From: an uncultured Candidatus Saccharibacteria bacterium
GTDB lineage: Bacteria > Patescibacteriota > Saccharimonadia > Saccharimonadales > Saccharimonadaceae
Assembly (NCBI GenBank): GCA_949063825.1
Contig: CARSRA010000004.1
Coordinates: forward strand, 13,754 to 34,547
Direction: 5' to 3'
DNA length: 20,794 nucleotides
In this document: piece by piece, positions 15,175-20,771 of the stretch
Layout of the letters: every line of letters begins with the position of its first letter
How positions within the stretch are numbered: the stretch's first letter is position 1
Program-made: the position numbers and the translations under genes
Notes under the pieces: generated by a model
What the model was told of the DNA's origin: nothing
Databases searched by the model: none
The model's input: only the letters and a program-made list of their open reading frames with translations

Positions 15175-16416
15175 TTAATATCCTATTTTCCCTAATAATC
15201 GAAACATTGCAGTTTTGTACGCCTCAACACCAGGTTGATTGAACGGATCTACGCCAGAAAGTCTTGCTGATAGCGCACAAGAAAGTTCAAAGAAATAAAT
15301 TAATGCGCCAAACGATTCGACTGAATAGTCAGGAACATTGACCTCGAAAACAGGAATCCCTCCTGCCCGATGTGCTTCAACCGTAGCAAGCTGTGTCTGT
15401 TGATTAATAAAACTTAGTTTTTTATCAGCAAGATAATTTAATTGATCAAGATCTTGGGTTAACCTTGGTACTACAAAATCTGATTTAGGGCCAACAGCAA
15501 AAGTAATTATGGTTTCAAAAATATTCCGCCGCCCATCCTGCATATATTGGCCTAGCGAATGCAAATCAGTCGTATATATGACTGCCGCTGGGAAAATACC
15601 TTGGTGGTCTTTCCCCTCCGATTCTCCAAAAAGCTGTTTCCACCATTCTAAAAAAGTTGCTACGCTTGGCTCAAAACTTCCAAGCACCTCTACATCAAAC
15701 CCAGCTTTTAGTAACTTTGCTCGTGAACAAGCGTATTTAACTGCCGCCAAATCCGAAAGGTGTTTTTCTTTAATCGTACGATGCTCTATAAAAGCTCCCG
15801 CCAAAAGCCTATCGATATCAATCCCCGCTACTGCCATCGGTAAAAGTCCGACTGGTGTTAGGACTGAATATCGTCCACCGATATTATCCGGTATCACAAA
15901 CTTTGTATATTTTTCTTGAGTAGCCTCATCATAAAGCGCACCATGCCCCGCATCAGTAGTAACATAAATATGTTCGTTAGCTTTATTGTCATACTTTGTC
16001 TTCAACAACTCTTTAAAGAACCGGAAAGCCAATGCCGGCTCAAGCGTTGTCCCGGATTTAGAAATTACATTAACCGAAAAATCCGCATCGCCAATTTGAT
16101 TGAAGACTTTCTCGAGCTCGCGTGAACTCAAATTATTGCCGGCATATAAAATCTTAACTTTATCACCGTCATCGCCAAGTGCATCAATCACCGCCTTGTG
16201 GCCTAAATATGAACCACCGATACCGATACAAACTAAACATTCTGAGCTTTCACGAATCTTTGCAGCGGCTGTTTTTATTTTTTCAATTTCATCATTATTG
16301 ACCCTTACAGGCAAATCATACCATCCAGCCATTCTGTCGTTCTTAATTCCAGCCAATGCCTCCTCAACCGTAGCAATATTCACTGCGACTGGCTGATCAG
16401 ACTCGAACTGAATCAT
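15175..16416 (-). CDS. pgi: glucose-6-phosphate isomerase
   Basis: This enzyme interconverts glucose-6-phosphate and fructose-6-phosphate. The 413-aa protein has 'GIGGSYLGHKAVIDAL', the sugar-phosphate loop 'VISKSGTTLEPALAFR', 'GGRYSVLTPVGLLPMAVAG', 'DLHSLGQYMQDGRRN' and 'PGVEAYKTAMFRLLG', in the expected order. It is slightly shorter than the Firmicutes-type enzyme (about 450 aa). The ATG overlaps the TGA of the prepilin gene (ATGA), so three unrelated functions (prepilin, pgi, arcC) are translated from one mRNA. Confidence 0.96.
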   Translation of the reverse strand: MIQFESDQPVAVNIATVEEALAGIKNDRMAGWYDLPVRVNNDEIEKIKTAAAKIRESSECLVCIGIGGSYLGHKAVIDALGDDGDKVKILYAGNNLSSRELEKVFNQIGDADFSVNVISKSGTTLEPALAFRFFKELLKTKYDNKANEHIYVTTDAGHGALYDEATQEKYTKFVIPDNIGGRYSVLTPVGLLPMAVAGIDIDRLLAGAFIEHRTIKEKHLSDLAAVKYACSRAKLLKAGFDVEVLGSFEPSVATFLEWWKQLFGESEGKDHQGIFPAAVIYTTDLHSLGQYMQDGRRNIFETIITFAVGPKSDFVVPRLTQDLDQLNYLADKKLSFINQQTQLATVEAHRAGGIPVFEVNVPDYSVESFGALIYFFELSCALSARLSGVDPFNQPGVEAYKTAMFRLLGKIGY

Positions 16417-16805
16417 TTACGACCCCGTTTGATATAGGTATCTTCCTTCTCAAGATTAGCTCGCAAAATAAAATCTTGGCACTCATTCGCAGAGTTACAA
16501 TCTGCTGGTTCGTAGCTATATGTACTTGTCTCCGTACCGATATTAGCACCAAAAGGATCCGTAAACAGCTGAGGATCGATTACCGGCAAAACTTCTTCAT
16601 CAATTTTCACCGGATAGTAGCCATACTTTGGGTAATAATATTCTTCCAAGGCATAATACATCGCATTGATAGCGGTCTTGCGATCATCATCACGATTCAT
16701 AGCATCAACATTGGCCTTTTGCAAAAAGAAGATAATTACTAGCAGTGCCACAAATGCCCCTACGATCGTCACCTCTATAATCGTAAAACCTTTTTTCGCA
16801 TTCAT
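16413..16805 (-). CDS. type IV pilin-like protein with class III prepilin signal
   Basis: The 130-aa protein starts MNAKK-G-FTIIEVTIVG: a short basic leader, the prepilin peptidase site after Gly6, Phe at +1, and Glu at +5 (Glu11), followed by a hydrophobic helix to about residue 30. A soluble head with 'EEYYYPKYGYYPVKIDEEVLP', typical of a pseudopilin head, follows, with one pair of cysteines (CNSANEC). It would be processed and assembled into a type IV pilus or pseudopilus. A TGCTATAAT box ends 7 nt before the ATG, so the message should be near leaderless, and the pgi start overlaps its stop. Confidence 0.88.
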   Translation of the reverse strand: MNAKKGFTIIEVTIVGAFVALLVIIFFLQKANVDAMNRDDDRKTAINAMYYALEEYYYPKYGYYPVKIDEEVLPVIDPQLFTDPFGANIGTETSTYSYEPADCNSANECQDFILRANLEKEDTYIKRGRK

Positions 16806-16812
16806 ATTGTAT

Positions 16813-16821
16813 ATTATAGCA
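16813..16821 (-). promoter_or_regulatory. extended -10 of the prepilin-pgi-arcC operon, leaderless
   Basis: TGCTATAAT on the minus strand ends 7 nt before the ATG at 16805. No -35 match is seen. Confidence 0.65.
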
Positions 16822-16840
16822 CGAACCTACCGAGCTGTAT

Positions 16841-16846
16841 TATAAT
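16841..16846 (+). promoter_or_regulatory. possible -10 box of the DUF4352-like gene
   Basis: TATAAT in an A/T-only stretch (16838-16868) with overlapping alternatives. The leader contains AAGGAAA (16874-16880) before the ATG at 16884. Confidence 0.4.
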
Positions 16847-16883
16847 ATAATATATATTATATATAACTAATACAAGGAAAAGT

Positions 16884-17489
16884 ATGGCAGACAATAACAA
16901 TACTACAAAAAATGATCGTCCCCCGTTTAAACGCGCTTGGTTTTGGGTAACAATCGTTATCTCGTTTGCGCTCTTTATCTTCAGTCTCGTGCTAACAACA
17001 AAAGCGGCAATGAAAATAGATAATGCCGATACCAACCGCGTAACACTTGGCGGTAGCCTGACTATCGATAGTAACCTCTTCGATGATGACGACGAAGAAG
17101 ACACAATGAGGCTCTATGCTCCAAATGAAACAGGCGAAGTTGGAGGTCTAGCTATTACAATCAATTCTATTGAACGCAATTTCAGTACTGGTAATCGCTT
17201 TGATACACCGGACGAAGGAATGGAATATATCAAGATCAACCTGACGCTAACAAATAAATCCAAAGACCGAATCGAATATAATCCATTCGATTTCGAGCTT
17301 GAAAACGGTGAGGGTGATATCCAAGATTACGCGACTTCACTTCAAGAAGATCATTTGGGTAGCGGTAGCCTAGCTAGCGGCGGCAAGAAAACTGGCTCAC
17401 TAGTTTTTGAAGTCCCCGCCAAGGATACGAATCTAACTCTATATTATGAAGATTACACGAACGGTGAAGCTGGATTTAGGTTGTATTAA
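16884..17489 (+). CDS. membrane-anchored DUF4352-like protein
   Basis: The 201-aa protein has a polar N-terminus, one transmembrane helix (about 18-41, 'FWVTIVISFALFIFSLVLTT'), a strongly acidic linker ('FDDDDEED') and an Ig-like beta domain from about residue 85 ('GLAITINSIERNF', 'EYIKINLTLTNKSKDRIEYNPFDFELENG', 'GSLVFEVP'). This is the pattern of DUF4352 domains in secreted or anchored proteins; the function is unknown. There is no lipobox cysteine, so the helix is the anchor. It has its own Shine-Dalgarno leader and diverges from the prepilin operon across 78 nt. Confidence 0.75.
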   Translation: MADNNNTTKNDRPPFKRAWFWVTIVISFALFIFSLVLTTKAAMKIDNADTNRVTLGGSLTIDSNLFDDDDEEDTMRLYAPNETGEVGGLAITINSIERNFSTGNRFDTPDEGMEYIKINLTLTNKSKDRIEYNPFDFELENGEGDIQDYATSLQEDHLGSGSLASGGKKTGSLVFEVPAKDTNLTLYYEDYTNGEAGFRLY

Positions 17490-17498
17490 TTAGTAGTT

Positions 17499-17534
17499 TA
17501 TCATTTCTCCTCACAGATGCGGGGAGAAATGATA
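17499..17534 (+). terminator. 12-bp hairpin after the DUF4352-like gene
   Basis: TATCATTTCTCC (17499-17510) and GGAGAAATGATA (17523-17534) pair perfectly around a 12-nt loop, 10 nt after the stop. The following GTTTCATT is only weakly T-rich, so it may be a 3' end stabiliser rather than an efficient terminator. Confidence 0.5.
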
Positions 17535-17574
17535 GTTTCATTGACGACCGATAGGAGCTCGTAACTCCTATACT

Positions 17575-17609
17575 AAAGACCTTGAGTATATGGTGCTTAA
17601 AGTCTTTTT
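17575..17609 (+). terminator. rho-independent terminator-like hairpin
   Basis: AAAGAC (17575-17580) pairs with GTCTTT (17602-17607), with an inner TTGAG/CTTAA stem, followed by T residues (17605-17609). A separate 7-bp hairpin (ATAGGAG/CTCCTAT, 17551-17571) lies just upstream. Together with 17499-17534 they form three tandem hairpins in a 120-nt gene-free stretch. Confidence 0.5.
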
Positions 17610-17652
17610 CGCTCCAAGAAGTCTTATTAACAAGTTTAATATCTACAAAAAG

Positions 17653-17694
17653 CCAAATAAAATAGCTAAACAATTGTTTAGCTATTTTATTTGG
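17653..17694. terminator. perfect 42-nt palindrome, terminator including the tRNA-Met CCA
   Basis: The two 21-nt arms (17653-17673 and 17674-17694) are exact reverse complements with no extra loop bases. A- and T-rich flanks in the stem suit termination on both strands. The right edge, TGG (17692-17694), is the reverse complement of the encoded CCA of tRNA-Met. Confidence 0.75.
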
Positions 17695-17768
17695 TAGCAT
17701 CGACTGGGATCGAACCAGTGACCTTGGGCTTATGAGTCCCACGCTCTAACCAACTGAGCTACGATGCC
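17692..17768 (-). tRNA. tRNA-Met (anticodon CAT), CCA encoded
   Basis: Minus-strand 77-nt cloverleaf with acceptor GGCATCG/CGATGCT, D-arm 'TAGCTCAGTTGGTTAGAGC', anticodon loop CTCATAA, T-arm ACTGG-TTCGATC-CCAGT, A and CCA. It resembles elongator tRNA-Met; a lysidine-modified tRNA-Ile2 with the same anticodon cannot be excluded. It has a G1-U72 wobble and an A31-G39 mismatch at the base of the anticodon loop. Confidence 0.85.
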
Positions 17769-17806
17769 ATATACCACCTGAGACCTAACGATCTTACAAA
17801 ACTTCC

Positions 17807-17892
17807 TGGCGGAAGGGACAGGATTCGAACCTGCGAGGCGTTAACCTGCCGGTTTTCAAGACCGGTGCCTTCAACCACTCGGCCACCCTTCC
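17807..17892 (-). tRNA. tRNA-Ser (anticodon TGA), CCA encoded
   Basis: Minus-strand 86-nt class II tRNA: acceptor GGAAGGG/CCCTTCC, anticodon stem CCGGT/ACCGG with loop CTTGAAA (anticodon TGA), a long variable arm and T-loop TTCGAAT, discriminator G, then CCA. Confidence 0.93.
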
Positions 17893-17899
17893 ACTTGCC

Positions 17900-17908
17900 A
17901 TTATAACA
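17900..17908 (-). promoter_or_regulatory. extended -10 of tRNA-Ser
   Basis: TGTTATAAT on the minus strand ends 7 nt before the mature 5' end of tRNA-Ser. This gives tRNA-Ser its own start, separate from tRNA-Leu, with almost no 5' leader. Confidence 0.55.
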
Positions 17909-17945
17909 CTGATTTGTCTTATAGACAAACAGTTTACCAGCTCGC

Positions 17946-18030
17946 TGGTCCCCGGAATGGGACTTGAACCCATATGAGTTTCCTCATTCGATTTTAAGTC
18001 GAACGCGTATACCAATTCCGCCATCCGGGG
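17946..18030 (-). tRNA. tRNA-Leu (anticodon TAA), CCA encoded
   Basis: Minus-strand 85-nt class II tRNA: acceptor CCCCGGA/TCCGGGG, anticodon stem TTCGA/TCGAA with loop CTTAAAA (anticodon TAA), long variable arm, T-loop TTCAAGT, discriminator A and CCA. The 5' base is C1, paired with G72. Confidence 0.92.
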
Positions 18031-18038
18031 CTATCTGA

Positions 18039-18067
18039 ATTATATCACTTCTACCCTGTTATCACAA
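18039..18067 (-). promoter_or_regulatory. promoter of the tRNA-Leu gene
   Basis: TTGTGA (18067-18062), 17 nt, then TATAAT (18044-18039) preceded by TGA, ending 8 nt before the mature tRNA-Leu 5' end. Confidence 0.6.
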
Positions 18068-18074
18068 GGATATT

Positions 18075-18959
18075 CTACTCACCTAGCCGACCATCCACCC
18101 CGCGTAAATTTAAGGCTAAACATACATCATGCAATAGTTTCCTACGAAAATCTACTACTAATGTACCGTATCCAAATAGATCGCATAGATCTTGTTTAAT
18201 AGCCCAAAAGTGTGTGCTAAGTATATAGATCACCTCTGTTGACCAGACTTCACTTTGGGTTTGCACTTTTGTACAATCTAATAAATTCGTGTAGCTATTA
18301 TAGCTTATCTCTTTAGCGCATCCCGCCCCAAGCATCGCTGGTCGCGATCTAATAGCTGAGTCCGTACGTAAAAGAAACCTAATGATTTCGGTGCGCAAAT
18401 TCATTTTTTGATCCACAGTTTGATTTTGATGGCGGGAGAAGGTATTGCGATTGTTCGCCAAAGCAAACGACCTACCAAGCTCAAGCTTCAGGATATCTTC
18501 GGACATATCACCCGCATCGATCAACCCTTCCCATCCTGTGCAATCCGGAAGAATGATATCGGTATAGGATAATTGCCGACAAATATTCTTTCCGAATTCC
18601 GATTGGAATAACGATTCATTGGCAAGTAAGGTAACAACTTTTGCATTTTGACACGATTTCGGAACATGATGAAAGTCAACTTCCATTCCAATAATTTCCT
18701 GTTCGGGCCACAGCATTTTGAGAGAGTGTATTACCAATGACATCGTATAATCTGCGAGTACCACTAAGTCTACTTTTCCGATGTATGGAGTTAGAAAATA
18801 GCAAGCAGCACGATACATTTCTTTCTGGTCACGATAAGTAACGCCCAGATTAGACCAATCGATTACTTCGATAACCTCTACGGTGTTGAGTTCTGTTGAT
18901 AGATATTTGGCTACCGCTTCGCCTCCGCGACCAGCACCAAATACTGCAATTTTTAACAT
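18075..18959 (-). CDS. Asp/Glu-racemase-like protein lacking catalytic residues
   Basis: The 294-aa protein follows the N-terminal layout of glutamate racemase (MurI), which makes D-Glu for peptidoglycan: 'IAVFGAGRGGEAV' where MurI has FDSGxGG, 'LVVLADYTMSLV' where MurI has VVACNTASA, 'VTLLANESLFQSEFGKNI' as the second strand-loop, and 'LPDCTGWEGLIDAG' after it. The MurI catalytic Asp/Ser (here Gly8, Ala9) and first Cys (here Asp70) are replaced. A second catalytic Cys might correspond to 'GAGCAKEI' but alignment is uncertain. An alternative reading is a Rossmann protein with GxGxxG (8-13). It has its own -10 box (18991-18986) and a GGGAGAAGGGAA leader. tRNA-Leu lies downstream. Confidence 0.6.
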   Translation of the reverse strand: MLKIAVFGAGRGGEAVAKYLSTELNTVEVIEVIDWSNLGVTYRDQKEMYRAACYFLTPYIGKVDLVVLADYTMSLVIHSLKMLWPEQEIIGMEVDFHHVPKSCQNAKVVTLLANESLFQSEFGKNICRQLSYTDIILPDCTGWEGLIDAGDMSEDILKLELGRSFALANNRNTFSRHQNQTVDQKMNLRTEIIRFLLRTDSAIRSRPAMLGAGCAKEISYNSYTNLLDCTKVQTQSEVWSTEVIYILSTHFWAIKQDLCDLFGYGTLVVDFRRKLLHDVCLALNLRGVDGRLGE

Positions 18960-18985
18960 TTATTCCCTTCTCCCGCCCTGTCATC

Positions 18986-18991
18986 ATTATA
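18986..18991 (-). promoter_or_regulatory. -10 box of the racemase-like gene
   Basis: TATAAT on the minus strand, 26 nt before the ATG. The short leader carries a purine-rich ribosome-binding site. Confidence 0.45.
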
Positions 18992-19118
18992 AAAAATCCA
19001 CCCTTTTCTATAGCATCCAAATAATCAGAAACTTTGCAGTGTGTAAAGAAAAACTGAGGTTAAAGTCTAATCAGTTTCGAGTGATTTTCGATATTTTCTA
19101 CACATTCTGAAAAATTTA

Positions 19119-19127
19119 TGTTATAAT
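19119..19127 (+). promoter_or_regulatory. extended -10 of tRNA-Phe
   Basis: TGTTATAAT ends 8 nt before the mature 5' end of tRNA-Phe, so there is almost no leader to remove. Confidence 0.6.
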
Positions 19128-19135
19128 GCATTTAT

Positions 19136-19211
19136 GGTTCTGTAGCTCAGTTGGTAGAGCAGAGGCCTGAAGAGCCTTGTGTCGACGGTTCAAGTCCGCC
19201 CGGAACCACCA
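19136..19211 (+). tRNA. tRNA-Phe (anticodon GAA), CCA encoded
   Basis: Plus-strand 76-nt cloverleaf: acceptor GGTTCTG/CGGAACC with a U6-G67 wobble, D-arm 'TAGCTCAGTTGGTAGAGC', anticodon loop CTGAAGA, T-loop TTCAAGT, A and CCA. Confidence 0.94.
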
Positions 19212-19227
19212 TCAAGTTAGATATAAT

Positions 19228-19264
19228 CATGCAGAAAGTCCCTATATTAGGGACTTTCTGCATG
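19228..19264 (+). terminator. 17-bp perfect hairpin after tRNA-Phe
   Basis: CATGCAGAAAGTCCCTA (19228-19244) and its exact reverse complement (19248-19264) enclose a 3-nt loop. It ends the tRNA-Phe transcript 17 nt after CCA and insulates the next gene's promoter. The following TTGGTTATTT is moderately T-rich. Confidence 0.75.
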
Positions 19265-19275
19265 TTGGTTATTTA

Positions 19276-19300
19276 TGCTATAATATGCCAAAAGGGAGGT
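19276..19300 (+). promoter_or_regulatory. promoter and ribosome-binding site deciding a GTG start
   Basis: Extended -10 TGCTATAAT (19276-19284) gives a leader of about 14 nt holding AAAGGGAGGT (19291-19300), 4 nt before GTG at 19305. This GTG places Cys as residue 2, as the enzyme family requires. Confidence 0.75.
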
Positions 19301-19304
19301 AAAA

Positions 19305-20315
19305 GTGTGTACGGCTATAATTTATAAAACTCGAGATACTTATTTTGGCAGGAATCTCGATCTTGAATATTCTTATAATGAGACAATCACGATCACTCCA
19401 CGAAAATTTCCGTTTCACTTTCGCGAAGCCGCAACTATTGATACGCACTATGCCATGATCGGTGTAGCATACGTCGTTCCAGATCAAAACGGTGATGATT
19501 ACCCACTCTACTATGATGCAATTAACGAAAAGGGTCTTGGTATAGCCGGACTTAATTTTGTTGGTAATGCGAAGTTCTTCCCCATTGATCAAGCCAAAGA
19601 TAATATTACGCCATGGGAATTTATACCATGGGTGTTGTCTCAATGCGCCAGCGTCGATGAAGCTAAACGACTAATTCAGAAAATGAATTTTTACGATAAT
19701 AAATTTAGTGACGAACTGCCAGTTGCTGAACTACACTGGATTATTTCCGACCCAAACCATTCAATTACAATCGAATCTACTTCTGCTGGGCTAACGATTT
19801 ATGATAATCCAATCGGGGTTTTAACTAATAACCCGCCGTTCCCTGCTCAACTTTTTCAATTAAATAACTATATTTCGATTTCAGCCAAAGATCCAAAAAA
19901 TACTTTCGCGCCCGAACTAAAGTTATCCCGATATGGCAGTGGAATTGGCACTCGTAATTTACCGGGCGGGCTAGACTCGCAGTCCCGCTTTGTACGAGCC
20001 TGCTTTCATAAGTCGCACGCTATTTCAAACTCGGATGAAGATAATAGTATTAGTCAATATTTTCATATTTTACACTCTTGTGATCAATCACGTGGATCCA
20101 ACGAAATAAAGCCTGACAACTACGAGATTACCGTATATTCTTCTGGTTATAATTTAGAAAAAGGAATCTGCTACTATACTACTTACGATAATCATCAAAT
20201 CTCTGCCGTGGAAATGCATAAAACAAAATTAGACAGCAAGAAAATAATTAATTATCCGATGATTAAAACTGAACAAATTAATTATCAAACCAAAAATCGT
20301 ATTCGACATATTTAA
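19305..20315 (+). CDS. choloylglycine hydrolase family enzyme (bile-salt-hydrolase-like)
   Basis: The 336-aa protein is a linear-amide C-N hydrolase of the Ntn family that includes bile salt hydrolases and penicillin V acylases. After Met removal, Cys2 is the nucleophile. The catalytic set is complete: Arg16 and Asp19 ('GRNLDLEYSY'), Asn84 ('NEKGLGIAGLNF', about 74-85), Asn175 ('GVLTNNPPF') and Arg228 ('SQSRFVRA'). Asn in the AGLNF loop is the bile-salt-hydrolase form; penicillin acylases usually have Tyr there. The length is full and no signal peptide is possible, so it acts in the cytoplasm. Targets could be conjugated bile acids, N-acyl amino acids or acyl-homoserine lactones. It is a single gene after tRNA-Phe, and transfer from a gut Firmicute is plausible. 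Confidence 0.9.
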   Translation: MCTAIIYKTRDTYFGRNLDLEYSYNETITITPRKFPFHFREAATIDTHYAMIGVAYVVPDQNGDDYPLYYDAINEKGLGIAGLNFVGNAKFFPIDQAKDNITPWEFIPWVLSQCASVDEAKRLIQKMNFYDNKFSDELPVAELHWIISDPNHSITIESTSAGLTIYDNPIGVLTNNPPFPAQLFQLNNYISISAKDPKNTFAPELKLSRYGSGIGTRNLPGGLDSQSRFVRACFHKSHAISNSDEDNSISQYFHILHSCDQSRGSNEIKPDNYEITVYSSGYNLEKGICYYTTYDNHQISAVEMHKTKLDSKKIINYPMIKTEQINYQTKNRIRHI

Positions 20316-20368
20316 TTACTTTTAGAAAATGTAAAATCCAGAAACCTGATATTTTATACAATCTTCCT

Positions 20369-20575
20369 CTACCCCTCCCGTGTAACGCAGCGGATGGCGA
20401 AGCCGTAGCCACGGTTGAGACCGTCTTGCGGGCCAACATATGTTGGTGATGTAGCTAGACGGCGACCACCAGTACCTGAACTACTAGCATTAGCCCACCA
20501 ATAGCCATTCTGTGTACGGCTATCAATGAAACCAAGAGTACGGTTATAATTACCTGTCCGGAGAAAGTTGAGTCC
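20369..20575 (-). pseudogene. FISUMP C-terminal fragment (minus strand), no start codon
   Basis: The open frame (20369-20587) ends in a TAG at 20371-20369 and reads 'GLNFLRTGNYNRTLGF', 'NGYWWANAS', 'GPQDGLNRGYGFAIRCVTREG'. This is the C-terminal end of the Fibrobacter-succinogenes-major-paralogous (FISUMP) domain, found in secreted surface proteins. No ATG or other plausible start exists in frame; the frame closes 5 codons beyond the homologous part. Homology to the partner fragment stops at 20575. It is a silent cassette, a truncated gene, or an assembly edge effect. Confidence 0.75.
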
Positions 20576-20585
20576 TCTCGACTTT
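20564..20585. repeat. 9-bp inverted repeat at the junction of the two FISUMP fragments
   Basis: AAAGTTGAG (20564-20572) and CTCGACTTT (20577-20585) are reverse complements except for one base, with a 4-nt centre (TCCT). Read outward each arm is CTC(A/G)ACTTT, coding Leu-Asn-Phe on the minus strand and Leu-Asp-Phe on the plus strand, at the same domain position in both fragments. Confidence 0.7.
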
Positions 20586-20771
20586 GCCTATACTGGTATC
20601 TACAGTTACGATACAGGAGGCTTAACCAGTACTGCGTACGGCGACTTCTGGTCTCGTACGACATATGATTCGGTATATGCTTACCGTCTGCGCTTCTCTA
20701 GCGGCAGTGTCGATCCGCAGAGCAACAACCTTCGTGGCATCGGTCGCCCCCTACGCTGCACCGCGAAGTAG
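20574..20771 (+). pseudogene. FISUMP C-terminal fragment (plus strand)
   Basis: The frame reads 'PLDFAYTGIYSYDTGG', 'YGDFWSRTTYDSVYAYRLRF', 'VDPQSNNLRGIGRPLRCTAK' and stops at 20769-20771. It is homologous to the minus-strand fragment (both have L-x-F-x-x-T-G, P-Q and a final L/I-R-C). The frame is open back to 20550, with a TTG at 20568 preceded by GGAGAAAG that could serve as a start, but without an N-terminal signal or the rest of the domain this would not be a full FISUMP protein. The conserved GFSVRC ending is changed to GRPLRC here. Confidence 0.75.

Noticed and set aside
17794..18024. Open reading frame on the minus strand across the tRNA cluster
   Set aside because: It lies over tRNA-Ser and tRNA-Leu; its peptide is the translated tRNA sequence.
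19222..19230. TATAAT immediately before an ATG after tRNA-Phe
   Set aside because: It is only 1 nt from the ATG, the frame has no supporting features, and the ATG is in the terminator stem.
20455..20664. 69-codon minus-strand reading frame at the FISUMP junction
   Set aside because: It is out of frame with the FISUMP coding on either strand and has no family features.
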